From contig NZ_VFMM01000004.1 in NCBI RefSeq assembly GCF_006715085.1, forward strand, positions 186,001 to 250,000: DNA of 64,000 nt, in the 5' to 3' direction. The notes below the pieces were generated by a model that saw only the letters and a list, made by a program, of their open reading frames with translations, was not told the origin of the DNA and did no database searches. Position numbers and translations under genes: made by a program. How positions within the stretch are numbered: position 1 is the stretch's first letter; the number at the start of each line of letters is the position of its first letter. Positions 53,254 to 62,056 of this stretch are shown in pieces. Source of the DNA: Kribbella jejuensis. Its GTDB lineage: Bacteria; Actinomycetota; Actinomycetes; Propionibacteriales; Kribbellaceae.

Positions 53254-53616
53254 ATGGGCATCCGGTTCGACCACCTGGGTCTGCTGACCGACAGCCGCAC
53301 CAAGAACCAGGACATCGCCGACTTCTTCTCCGGCGTCCTCGGCCTGGAGGTCTCGGGCGACGCCGGCGAGGGATATGCCGAGGTCGCCGCGGGGGCAATG
53401 ACGATCGCGTTGCACACCGGGGCGATGACCGAGTTCGAGCCGCTCGGCGGCACGCTGCTGCAGTTCAGCAGCGACGACGTACGGGCCGACATCGAGGCGA
53501 TCCGGGGGCGCGGCGGGAAGATCGTGCTGGAGCCGGTCGAGACCGACTGGGGGACGACGTCCGCGTACGTCGCGGGGCCGCACGGCGTACTGGTGGAGAT
53601 CTACAAGTTCAACTAG
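53254..53616 (+). CDS. VOC (glyoxalase-fold) protein
   Basis: 120 aa, one VOC domain: FDHLGLLTDSRTKNQDIADFF at the start, GPHGVLVEIYKFN at the end. The His near the N-terminus and the Glu in VEIY sit where VOC metal ligands occur. Methylmalonyl-CoA-epimerase or lactoylglutathione-lyase-like activity is possible. Faces the CopG-VOC pair across a 49-bp gap. Confidence 0.87.
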   Translation: MGIRFDHLGLLTDSRTKNQDIADFFSGVLGLEVSGDAGEGYAEVAAGAMTIALHTGAMTEFEPLGGTLLQFSSDDVRADIEAIRGRGGKIVLEPVETDWGTTSAYVAGPHGVLVEIYKFN

Positions 53617-53653
53617 GACCCCGGTTGTCCTAGGGCGTCGGCACAGTGTTGCT

Positions 53654-54031
53654 ATGTCTGTGCACGAGGAGCTTTCGGAGCTCGAGGAGCTGCTGTGGAA
53701 GGCGAACCGGGAAGGGGACGGGGCGTTCTATCAGAAGTACTTGCGGGACGACGCGATCGCGGTGAGCCGGTTCGGGGTGATCGACAAGGCGACCGCGGTC
53801 CCCGGCATCACCGCCAACCACAACCCGTACCTGAGGACCGAGCGCACCGGCGAGCGGATGATCGTCGTCGACGAGCACACCGCGGTCGTCACGTACCACG
53901 TCGACGTCACGGTGCTTGTCGACGGCAACGAAGTGCGGGCGCCGTCGTACGCGAGCACCGTCTGGACGAACGCCTCCGGCGAGTGGCTGGTCGCCTTCCA
54001 CCAGCAGACGGCGTTAGACGGCGGTCAGTAG
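53654..54031 (+). CDS. SnoaL/NTF2-like protein (DUF4440 type)
   Basis: 125 aa. One cone-shaped NTF2-like domain: helix LEELLWKANREGDGAFYQKYL, strands, and WLVAFHQQTAL at the end. No catalytic residues can be assigned. It overlaps the thioredoxin gene tail by 18 bp (convergent). Confidence 0.82.
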   Translation: MSVHEELSELEELLWKANREGDGAFYQKYLRDDAIAVSRFGVIDKATAVPGITANHNPYLRTERTGERMIVVDEHTAVVTYHVDVTVLVDGNEVRAPSYASTVWTNASGEWLVAFHQQTALDGGQ

Positions 54032-54349
54032 CGCGTCGTCGAGCTCCTTGAGCAGCTTGTGCTTCGGGCGGGCGCCGACCACCGACCAGATCAGCTCGCC
54101 ACGATGGAAGAGCGCGAGTGTGGGCAGCGCCATCACCCGGTAGTTCGCCGCGATGGTGGGGTTCTCGTCGGAGTTGAGCTTCACCACGGTCAGCTGGTCC
54201 GCGCGTTCGGCGGCGATCTGCGCGAGGACCGGCGCGATCTGGTGGCACGGTGGGCACCACTGCGCCCAGAAGTCCACCAGTACGGGCTTGTCGGACCGCA
54301 GTACCTGGTCCCTGAACGTGGTCTGGTCAACGCTGCGCAGGTCGGTCAT
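54014..54349 (-). CDS. Thioredoxin with CPPC active site
   Basis: 111 aa. VLVDFWAQWCPPCHQIAPVL carries the active site, CPPC instead of the usual CGPC; the cis-Pro is in VMALPTLALFH. No signal peptide. The ATG overlaps the MerR stop (ATGA), so it is expressed with that regulator. The Gly-to-Pro change should alter its redox potential. Confidence 0.92.
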   Translation of the reverse strand: MTDLRSVDQTTFRDQVLRSDKPVLVDFWAQWCPPCHQIAPVLAQIAAERADQLTVVKLNSDENPTIAANYRVMALPTLALFHRGELIWSVVGARPKHKLLKELDDALLTAV

Positions 54350-54711
54350 GTGTTCTTCCTCCAGCTCTCGGCATCGGACAGGAGGTCGGTCAGCCGCGCC
54401 CGCAGGTCGGTGAGCTCGGCGATCCGCCGGTCCACCTCCTCGATCCGCGTCCGGTACGCCGTCAACGACGCCGGGCAGACGTCCGCGCGCGCATTGCCGG
54501 CCCGCAGACACTCGATGAACGGGTACGTCTGCTCCGCGGTCAGCCCGAGGCTCAGCAGCGCCTTCACCTCACGCACCACGACCACGTCGTCCGCTTCGTA
54601 CGCCCGGTACCCGTTGGCTTCGCGCCGCGGTTTGAGCAGCCCTTGCGCCTCGTAGTACCGCACGGCCTTCACGGTCACGCCCGCCGCAGCCGCCAGATCA
54701 CTGATCCGCAT
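54346..54711 (-). CDS. MerR-family regulator
   Basis: 121 aa. MRISDLAAAAGVTVKAVRYYEAQGLL is the N-terminal winged helix, RREANGYRAYEADDV the wing region. Effector helices follow, with Cys in IECLRAG and DVCPASL that could be redox- or metal-sensing. The start at 54711 has GGAGG 5 nt upstream. It controls itself and the thioredoxin through the dyad at 54736-54755. Confidence 0.92.
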   Translation of the reverse strand: MRISDLAAAAGVTVKAVRYYEAQGLLKPRREANGYRAYEADDVVVVREVKALLSLGLTAEQTYPFIECLRAGNARADVCPASLTAYRTRIEEVDRRIAELTDLRARLTDLLSDAESWRKNT

Positions 54712-54728
54712 CCGACCTCCTACCCCGA

Positions 54729-54759
54729 CGCTAAACCTTGCCCCCAGGGTAAAGGTCAA
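54729..54759 (-). promoter_or_regulatory. MerR-type promoter with 19-bp spacer and dyad
   Basis: On the minus strand -35 TTGACC (54759-54754) is 19 bp from TTAGCG. The spacer lies within a 20-bp dyad CCTTTACCC-TG-GGGGCAAGG (54755-54736), matching at 14 of 20 positions. A long spacer with a central dyad is the hallmark of MerR activation by DNA distortion. Confidence 0.75.
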
Positions 54760-54761
54760 GT

Positions 54762-55310
54762 TCAGCGGGTGTACTCGGTGACCCACTCCCCCAGCACCTT
54801 CGCGCTGGCATCGACAAGCGCCGGCCAGTCGAGCGCCGCCTCATCCGCGGAATCCGACACGTGCTTCACCACGCGCACCGGTACGCCGTACGCGCGGCAC
54901 GCATAGACCACGCCGTACGCCTCCATATCCACCAGATCCGCCCGCTCCGCCAACCGCGCCCGAACCACCGGATCGGTCACGAACACATCCCCCGACGCGA
55001 GCACCGTCCCGTCCCCACCCTCGATCGCCAACTCGTCCTGCGGATCCAACCCGATCGCGCGCACGGCCTCCGCGTTCACGTCATGGTTGATCACCGTGCT
55101 CGGCAAGAACAACCCCGACAACCCGTCCCGCAACGCCCCCGTGGTCCCCACATTCAGAACCACCAGATCCGCAGTATCCCGCTCCCCCAACGCCCGACCA
55201 ACCGCAACAGCCGCCGCCGTCTTCCCCACCCCAGTCACCACCACCGGCATCCCCGCCGGCACATACCGAGCCTCACCGGCAACCGCACTGACAACCAGGT
55301 ACTCGGTCAT
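54762..55310 (-). CDS. PNP_UDP-family nucleosidase
   Basis: 182 aa. VVTGVGKTAAAVAVG, NVGTTGALRDGL, VDMEAYGVVYACRA (ribose-binding Glu) and VKHVSDSADE (catalytic Asp region) match MTA/SAH nucleosidase-like and futalosine-hydrolase-like enzymes. Somewhat short. Starts 2 bp after the PIN toxin stop, so it is probably part of the vapBC transcript. Confidence 0.87.
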   Translation of the reverse strand: MTEYLVVSAVAGEARYVPAGMPVVVTGVGKTAAAVAVGRALGERDTADLVVLNVGTTGALRDGLSGLFLPSTVINHDVNAEAVRAIGLDPQDELAIEGGDGTVLASGDVFVTDPVVRARLAERADLVDMEAYGVVYACRAYGVPVRVVKHVSDSADEAALDWPALVDASAKVLGEWVTEYTR

Positions 55311-55312
55311 CG

Positions 55313-55732
55313 TCAGAGCGTTCCCTTCGGCATGACCCACTCCACCGGCTGCCCGGTGACCTTCGCGATCCGGTCGTAGTCGTCGTCGTAGTGCAGAACC
55401 GTCAGCCCTGCCAGTTCGGCGGTCGCAGCGATGATGAGGTCAGGAAGCCGAAACTGCCGATGCTGGCTTTTCTTCGCCAGCAACCGATGGACATTCAGGG
55501 CCCGGTCCATGGCCTCGGTGCTCACGTCCGCCCATCGCTGCCCCTGGAGATCGGACCACAGCCGTTCGTAGGTCTTCGGGTCGGGAGCATTGTTGAGGCA
55601 CTCGAGCAGGGTCATCTGGCAGAAGGCCAGCCGGCCTTCGACGAGCAAACTGTCGAACCGATGCTTGACGTTGATGTCGCGGCCACGCAGCACGAAGACC
55701 GAAGTGTCCGCCAGGTAGGCGGCTCCAGCCAT
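55313..55732 (-). CDS. vapC: VapC-like PIN-domain toxin
   Basis: 139 aa. PIN-domain acidic residues are seen in YLADTSVFVLR, in LLECLNN, in RLPDLIIAATAEL and in HYDDDYDRIA. VapC toxins are Mg-dependent RNases cutting tRNA or rRNA. ATG at 55732 overlaps the antitoxin stop by 1 bp (TGATG); the GTG just before it is an alternative. Confidence 0.9.
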   Translation of the reverse strand: MAGAAYLADTSVFVLRGRDINVKHRFDSLLVEGRLAFCQMTLLECLNNAPDPKTYERLWSDLQGQRWADVSTEAMDRALNVHRLLAKKSQHRQFRLPDLIIAATAELAGLTVLHYDDDYDRIAKVTGQPVEWVMPKGTL

Positions 55733-55986
55733 CACGCGCTGCGCTCTTCCCGCGCATCGGCCTCCAGTCGGCTGAGATCACGCCCGCCGCCGTACCTCCA
55801 AGCCGCGTCCGAGCCGCTCACATCCAACTCGACCTCGTCGAGCGTGGCGATAAGGTCCTTGGCACGTTTCCGCCGGGCCAGTTCGTGCAGCGCGGCATTG
55901 ATCGTCTCTACCTTGCTGTCGGTACCGAGCTCCGCGCGGGCAGCCTCGAGCCACTCGTCGTTCACGTCGACCGAGATGCGCGTCAT
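55732..55986 (-). CDS. vapB: VapB-like antitoxin
   Basis: 84 aa. TRISVDVNDEWLEAARAELGTDSKVETINAAL is a ribbon-helix-helix domain for DNA binding; the C-terminal part (about 45-84) would wrap the toxin. Autoregulation through the operator region upstream is expected. Confidence 0.9.
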   Translation of the reverse strand: MTRISVDVNDEWLEAARAELGTDSKVETINAALHELARRKRAKDLIATLDEVELDVSGSDAAWRYGGGRDLSRLEADAREERSA

Positions 55987-55999
55987 GACAGAAAGCGTA

Positions 56000-56071
56000 C
56001 ACCAAATCGAGCTTCAAGTTGGTGCATATGCGGGCGGCCGCAAGGCACCAATTACCAGCCTGTAGTGGTGC
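56000..56071 (-). promoter_or_regulatory. vapBC promoter/operator with CACCAA half-sites
   Basis: CACCAA occurs at 56000-56005 and 56046-56051, TTGGTG at 56019-56024, and a related TGGTGC at 56066-56071. The first three give inverted pairs. On the minus strand TTGGTG (56051-56046) and TATGCA (56028-56023) are 17 bp apart and serve as -35 and -10, 36 bp before the vapB ATG. The half-sites overlap both boxes, as expected for a VapBC-repressed promoter. Confidence 0.6.
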
Positions 56072-56074
56072 AAA

Positions 56075-57226
<1,152 letters not shown>

Positions 57227-57240
57227 GTGTCCTTTAACCG

Positions 57241-58548
57241 TTAGCCGTTGAAGAGTTTGATGGGGTTCACGATGTCGGCGATGACGAGCAGCACGCCCAT
57301 CACCACGATCACACTGGCCGCGACGTACGCGATCGGCAGCAGCTTGGCCACGTCGACGTACCCGGGGTCCGGCCGGCCGAACAACTTGGCCAGGCCGCGC
57401 CGGATGCCTTCCCAGATCGCGCCGATCATGTGCCCGCCGTCCAGCGGCAGCAGCGGGATGAAGTTGAACAGGGCAAGGAACAGGTTCAGCGAGGCGAGCA
57501 GCAGGACGAGCGTCGCGGCCTTCGCGCCGACGTCGAGGTTGCTGGCGGCGATCTCTCCCGCCACCCGGCTGGCGCCGACGACGCTCATCGGGCTGTCCGC
57601 GTCCCGCTTGCCGCCGACGATCGACTTCGCGACGCCGACGAGCTTCTCCGGGAACCGGCCGAGGGCCTGCACGGTGGCCACCGTGTAGTTGCCCATCTTG
57701 TCGAGCGCGTACCCGACGCTCTGCCGCTCGAGCTTGTTCACCGGGGAGACGCCGAGGAACCCGACCGACACGTACTTGTCCGACCCCGGTGTGTCCAGCA
57801 CCTGGTTGACGATCGTGTTGGTGTGCAGGGTGAGCTGCTGGCCGTTGCGCTCGACAACGATCGTGGCGGCCTTGTCGGTGTTCGCCCGGATCAGCGGAGT
57901 GAGCTGGTCCCAGCTGGTGATCGCGGTGCCGTTGAACGAGACGATCTTGTCCCCGACCTGGAATCCGGCCTGCTTGGCCGGCGAGACCTTGTCGCCGTCC
58001 TGGCACTTCCGGTCCGGGGTCGCCTGGTTCGCCGGGATCACGCAGTCGGTGACCGTGGAGATGGTGGTCTGCGGCACGCGGTCGCCGTACAGCGTGAACA
58101 GACCGGTGAACAGCACCGCCGCGATCAGTACGTTGACCAGCGGCCCGGACGCCATCACGATCAGCTTCTTCCACCACACCTTCTGGTAGAAGAGCCGGCC
58201 GTTGTCCTCCGGCGCGATCGTCTCGTACTCCGCGGTCCGCGCGTTCTCGACCAGCGACTGGATCGGGCCGGTGTTGGCCTTGCGAACCTTGCTCGGGTCC
58301 TGCCCCTTGGCGGGCGGCATCATCCCGATGATCCGGACGAAACCACCGGCCGGGATCGACTTGATGCCGTACTCGGTCTCACCGCGCTTGAACGACCAGA
58401 CGGTCCGCCCGAAGCCGACGAAGAACTGCGTCACCTTCATCCCGAACGCCTTCGCCGGGATCATGTGGCCCATCTCGTGCAGCGCCACCGAGATCAGCAC
58501 CCCGAGCACGAACAGCACGATGCCGAGGATGGAGAGAAGCACGCTCAT
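57241..58548 (-). CDS. rip1: Site-2 protease, M50 family (RseP/Rip1)
   Basis: 435 aa. HEMGH in the first helix and PLLPLDGGHM near the C-terminus are the zinc ligands of intramembrane site-2 proteases. A PDZ domain lies at about 185-270 (VSPAKQAGFQVGDKIVSFNG). Four helices. Rip1-like enzymes cleave anti-sigma factors after a site-1 cut. ATG overlaps the dxr stop (ATGA). Confidence 0.95.
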   Translation of the reverse strand: MSVLLSILGIVLFVLGVLISVALHEMGHMIPAKAFGMKVTQFFVGFGRTVWSFKRGETEYGIKSIPAGGFVRIIGMMPPAKGQDPSKVRKANTGPIQSLVENARTAEYETIAPEDNGRLFYQKVWWKKLIVMASGPLVNVLIAAVLFTGLFTLYGDRVPQTTISTVTDCVIPANQATPDRKCQDGDKVSPAKQAGFQVGDKIVSFNGTAITSWDQLTPLIRANTDKAATIVVERNGQQLTLHTNTIVNQVLDTPGSDKYVSVGFLGVSPVNKLERQSVGYALDKMGNYTVATVQALGRFPEKLVGVAKSIVGGKRDADSPMSVVGASRVAGEIAASNLDVGAKAATLVLLLASLNLFLALFNFIPLLPLDGGHMIGAIWEGIRRGLAKLFGRPDPGYVDVAKLLPIAYVAASVIVVMGVLLVIADIVNPIKLFNG

Positions 58549-59756
58549 GCCTGGTGGATCTCCTGTACGCCCGTGATCTCGCGAGCCCGGTCCCGGGCCC
58601 ACGCGTCCGCGGCGAGCACGTCGTCGACGGACAGTTCCTCATACGAGGGTACGTCGTGATCGGTCACGACCCGGCCCACCGTGTCGACGATCGCGGTGAA
58701 CGGCAGCCGGCCGTCCCGGAACGCCTGGACGCAGACCTCGTTCGCCGCGTTGAACACGGCCGGCGCGGTGCCGCCGCGAGTACCGGCCTCGCGGGCCAGC
58801 TGCACCGCCGGAAACTCGGCGTGGTCGACCGGCTGGAAGGTCCAGGTGCTCGCCTCGGCGAAGTTCCACGGCGGCGACGCGTCCGCTATCCGGTCGGGCC
58901 AGCCGAGCGCGAGGCCGATCGGCACCGTCATCGTCGGTACGCCGACCTGCGCGATCGTCGCGCCGTCGGTGAACTCGACCATCGAGTGGATCGCCTGCTG
59001 CCGGTGGATGACCACGTCGATCCGGTCCATCGGGATGCCGAACAGCAGGTGCGCCTCGATCAGCTCCAGGCCCTTGTTGACCAGTGTGGCCGAGTTGATC
59101 GTGACCACCGGGCCCATGGCGAAGTTCGGGTGGTCGAGGGCCTGCTCGACCGTGACGTTCGCCAGCTCGCTGCGCGGCCTGCCGAGGAACGGGCCACCGC
59201 TCGCGGTCAGCAGCAGCTTCCGGACCTCGTCCGGCGAACCGCCGCGCAGGCACTGCGCGATCGCGCTGTGCTCGGAGTCGACCGCGACGATCTGGCCGGG
59301 CTTGGCAAGCCGGGTGACGATCGGGCCGCCGATCACCAGCGACTCCTTGTTGGCGAGCGCGAGTGTGTTCCCCGCGTCGAGCGCCGCCAGGGTCGCGTGC
59401 AGACCGACCGATCCGTTGATGCCATTGAGTACTACGTCACACTTCATCGCCGCGAGCTCGCTCGCCGCGTCCGGCCCGGTGAGGATCTTCGGGATCCGGA
59501 ACTCGCCCTGCGCGTAGCCCTTCCGCTGCGCCTCGGCGTAGAACGCCAACTGCAGGTCCTGCGCGACCGTGGCCTTCGACACCGCCACGACCTCGACACC
59601 GAACTCGAGCGCCTGCTCCGCGAGCAGCGCGACGTTGGCACCGCCGGCGGACAGCGCGAGCACCCGGAAGCGGTCCCGGTTGCGGCCGATCAGCTCGAGC
59701 GCCGTGGTACCGATCGAGCCGGTCGAGCCGAGGATGACGACGCTGCGCGGGTTCAC
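58545..59756 (-). CDS. dxr: 1-deoxy-D-xylulose 5-phosphate reductoisomerase
   Basis: 403 aa. NADPH-dependent second step of the MEP pathway. NADPH motif VILGSTGSIGTTAL, metal-binding VDSEHSAIAQCL and LTASGGPF are present. GTG start at 59756. Head of the dxr-rip1-ispG operon. Confidence 0.97.
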   Translation of the reverse strand: MNPRSVVILGSTGSIGTTALELIGRNRDRFRVLALSAGGANVALLAEQALEFGVEVVAVSKATVAQDLQLAFYAEAQRKGYAQGEFRIPKILTGPDAASELAAMKCDVVLNGINGSVGLHATLAALDAGNTLALANKESLVIGGPIVTRLAKPGQIVAVDSEHSAIAQCLRGGSPDEVRKLLLTASGGPFLGRPRSELANVTVEQALDHPNFAMGPVVTINSATLVNKGLELIEAHLLFGIPMDRIDVVIHRQQAIHSMVEFTDGATIAQVGVPTMTVPIGLALGWPDRIADASPPWNFAEASTWTFQPVDHAEFPAVQLAREAGTRGGTAPAVFNAANEVCVQAFRDGRLPFTAIVDTVGRVVTDHDVPSYEELSVDDVLAADAWARDRAREITGVQEIHQA

Positions 59757-59764
59757 GGCGCCAT

Positions 59765-59796
59765 TGTTCCAGGTTTTCGATGTTCCAGGTTTTCGA
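59765..59796. repeat. Perfect 16-bp tandem duplication
   Basis: TGTTCCAGGTTTTCGA occurs twice without a gap, just upstream of dxr and 6 bp past the end of the FHA gene. Spacer between two same-strand genes. Confidence 0.9.
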
Positions 59797-59801
59797 CCGG
59801 G

Positions 59802-60635
59802 TCAGGCGAGCAGTAGGCGGAAGGGCAGCGCCCCGAGCCGGATCTCGTCGCCGTGGCCGACCGGTGCGGTCCGGATCGGTTCGCCGTTCACCCGGGTCCC
59901 GTTGGTGGAGCCCAGGTCCCGGAGCTCGTAGCTGGTCGCGTCGATGCGCAGGAACTCCGCATGATGCCGGCTGATCTCCTGACGGTCGAGAATCAGGTCA
60001 CAGTCCGGGGCGCGACCGATCCGGACCAGGTCCAGCAGCGGTGCGACGTCACCGTCAACACCGACCAGCGCGGGCTGTGGGCCGGTCTCCAGCGCCGCGG
60101 CGATCTCCGATACGCCCGCGGTCCGGATGGACAGCGAGACGATCAAGTCGTCGCCCTTGTCCACGTGCAGGTTGTGCTGGGCGCCGTACCCCTGCAGGAG
60201 GTCGCCGTACTCGTCTATGACCACCGCGGACACGTGGTAGTACCCCGGAGGCAGCTGCGCGTACGCCGCTGCGCCCAGCGAGGTGGTGAGTACGACCGCG
60301 TCGTACTCGCGGTGGCTCACGTCGGTGATCGTGATCAACACCGGGTTGTTCGCTGTGAGATGCGCCTCAGCCCCGGTGTCGCCCGGGGTGAACTCGACGG
60401 TGATCATCGGCGCCGGACGGATCTCGTCCAGGCCGACGAGCCGGCCGACCGCGGGCACGGTGCCGGTCGGGACGGAGAGCGGTACGTACTGACCGTGCGA
60501 GCGGACGAGCAGGTCGAGCTGCGGCCGCGGCAACCCGTTGCGGCGAGCGAGCAGGTACGCGGCCACCATGCCCTTGCCGAAGATGAACGCCACATCTCCG
60601 ACAACGGCGCGCACGAATCCACTGACAGGCTCCAT
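59802..60635 (-). CDS. FHA-domain protein
   Basis: 277 aa. The last 90 residues are a forkhead-associated domain: VRIGRAPDCDLILD, ISRHHAEF and LRDLGSTNGTRVNG, with the phosphothreonine-binding Arg, Ser, His and Asn intact. The first 180 residues are an unassigned mixed-strand region with an N-terminal FIFGKGMVAAYLLARR. It should bind Thr-phosphorylated partners of a Ser/Thr kinase, not in this window. ATG at 60635 with GGGGG upstream. Confidence 0.9.
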   Translation of the reverse strand: MEPVSGFVRAVVGDVAFIFGKGMVAAYLLARRNGLPRPQLDLLVRSHGQYVPLSVPTGTVPAVGRLVGLDEIRPAPMITVEFTPGDTGAEAHLTANNPVLITITDVSHREYDAVVLTTSLGAAAYAQLPPGYYHVSAVVIDEYGDLLQGYGAQHNLHVDKGDDLIVSLSIRTAGVSEIAAALETGPQPALVGVDGDVAPLLDLVRIGRAPDCDLILDRQEISRHHAEFLRIDATSYELRDLGSTNGTRVNGEPIRTAPVGHGDEIRLGALPFRLLLA

Positions 60636-60721
60636 CGGCACCCCCAGTGCTTCAGTATCCAACAATCACGACTCCGGTACGCCGGTCCGCAGCGTGTCAC
60701 CGGTGCCCGTACCGTTGCGGC

Positions 60722-61414
60722 GTGAGTTCTGTGCTGATCATCGAGAACGACCGCGAGAGCGGCCCGGGGCGGCTGCTGGAGTGGCTGGACGCGCGATCAC
60801 TCTCCCCGGTCGTCGTTCGGGCTTGGGACGGCGAGCCCGTACCCTCTCGTGTCGACCCGCATGCGGCGCTGGTGCTGCTCGGCGGAGGGATGCTGCCGGA
60901 CGAGGACGAGCGATCGCCGTGGCTGCCGGCTGAGCGTGCACTATTGCGTGACGCGCACGGGCGGGTGCCTGTGCTCGGGATCTGTCTTGGTGGGCAGTTG
61001 CTCGCGCATACGTTCGGTGGCGAGGTACGGGGAAAGTACGGGCTGCCGGAGAAGGGTGTGACCTCGCTGACATTGCTGCCGGCGGCCGCGGACGACGTAC
61101 TGCTTGCGGGGCTTCCGCCGGTGGTCCGGGCAGTCGAGAGTCATCAGGACCAGATCACGCGGCTGCCTTCCGATGCCGTGCTGCTGATGTCGAGCGAGCG
61201 CTGCCCCGTCCAGATGCTGCGGATCGGGCAGAGCTGGGGCGTGCAGTTCCATCCGGAGGTCTCGGCTGCACGGGTACGGCAGTGGAATCCGGAGCGGTTG
61301 CGTTCGCTGGGCTTCGACCCTTCGCGGGTAGTGGCCGATGCGGAACAGTACGCCGTCGAGCTCGACAAGACCTGGTCGACGGTGGTGGGACGTTTCCTCG
61401 CCCTCGTCGGCTGA
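60722..61414 (+). CDS. Class I glutamine amidotransferase-like protein
   Basis: 230 aa. The nucleophile Cys is in VLGICLGGQLLAH, the His in WGVQFHPEVS, with the Glu two residues later. No synthetase domain. It belongs to the GuaA-N-like stand-alone group, often gamma-glutamyl hydrolases or glutaminases of unknown partner. GTG at 60722. Confidence 0.9.
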   Translation: MSSVLIIENDRESGPGRLLEWLDARSLSPVVVRAWDGEPVPSRVDPHAALVLLGGGMLPDEDERSPWLPAERALLRDAHGRVPVLGICLGGQLLAHTFGGEVRGKYGLPEKGVTSLTLLPAAADDVLLAGLPPVVRAVESHQDQITRLPSDAVLLMSSERCPVQMLRIGQSWGVQFHPEVSAARVRQWNPERLRSLGFDPSRVVADAEQYAVELDKTWSTVVGRFLALVG

Positions 61415-61435
61415 TGCGGCGCTACCTTTGGGTTC

Positions 61436-62011
61436 ATGAGTCTGGAGCAGCCGCCGCCCGGGCACCGGGCATCCGACAACGACCGTGAGCGTGCCGCCGC
61501 CGTGGTCCAGGAAGCGCACACCGACGGGCGGCTGGACTTCGAGGAACTCGACGAGCGACTCACCCGGATCTACTCCGCCAAGACTCAACTGGAGCTCCGC
61601 AACGCGACGGCCGACCTGGTGCCCGTCGCGCACGGCAGCTCCCAGGAGCTCACGCTGCGGGCTCGGCACAGTGCACAGAAGCGCGAGGGCGCCTGGGTGG
61701 TGCCGGAACGGTTGACCGCGATCGCGGAGCACTCCTCGGTCAAGCTCGACTTCACCGACGCCGTCGTTCACTGGTCCGACATCCACGTCGACGCCCAGGC
61801 CATCCACAGCTCGGTGGTGATGGTCATCCCGGAGGGCTGGAGCGTCGACATCGACCAGGTGGAGGCCAACCACAGCAGCGCCAAGAACAAGGCCGTAGCC
61901 CCCCGCCCCGGCGGAGTCCGCCTCCACGTAACCGGCCGGGCCCACCACGCCAGCGTCATAGTCCGCCACCCCCGCAAACGCCACTGGTGGTGGCCCTGGT
62001 ACCGCAAGTGA
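61436..62011 (+). CDS. DUF1707 protein
   Basis: 191 aa. The DUF1707 domain is at 10-62: RASDNDRERAAAVVQEAHTDGRLDFEELDERL. A DUF2154-like beta-rich domain follows (AIAEHSSVKLDF ... IHSSVVMVIPEGW), then a basic Trp-rich tail (RKRHWWWPWYRK) that may bind membranes. Often linked to membrane stress or cell-envelope genes. Function unknown. Confidence 0.87.
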   Translation: MSLEQPPPGHRASDNDRERAAAVVQEAHTDGRLDFEELDERLTRIYSAKTQLELRNATADLVPVAHGSSQELTLRARHSAQKREGAWVVPERLTAIAEHSSVKLDFTDAVVHWSDIHVDAQAIHSSVVMVIPEGWSVDIDQVEANHSSAKNKAVAPRPGGVRLHVTGRAHHASVIVRHPRKRHWWWPWYRK

Positions 62012-62056
62012 GCTGCTGCACAGCCTCGGCAGCGCTGCAACGGCTAGCGTGAGCGC

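Noticed and set aside
51105..56071. Integrative element
   Set aside because: No integrase, relaxase, tRNA end or direct-repeat attachment sites could be found at the edges.
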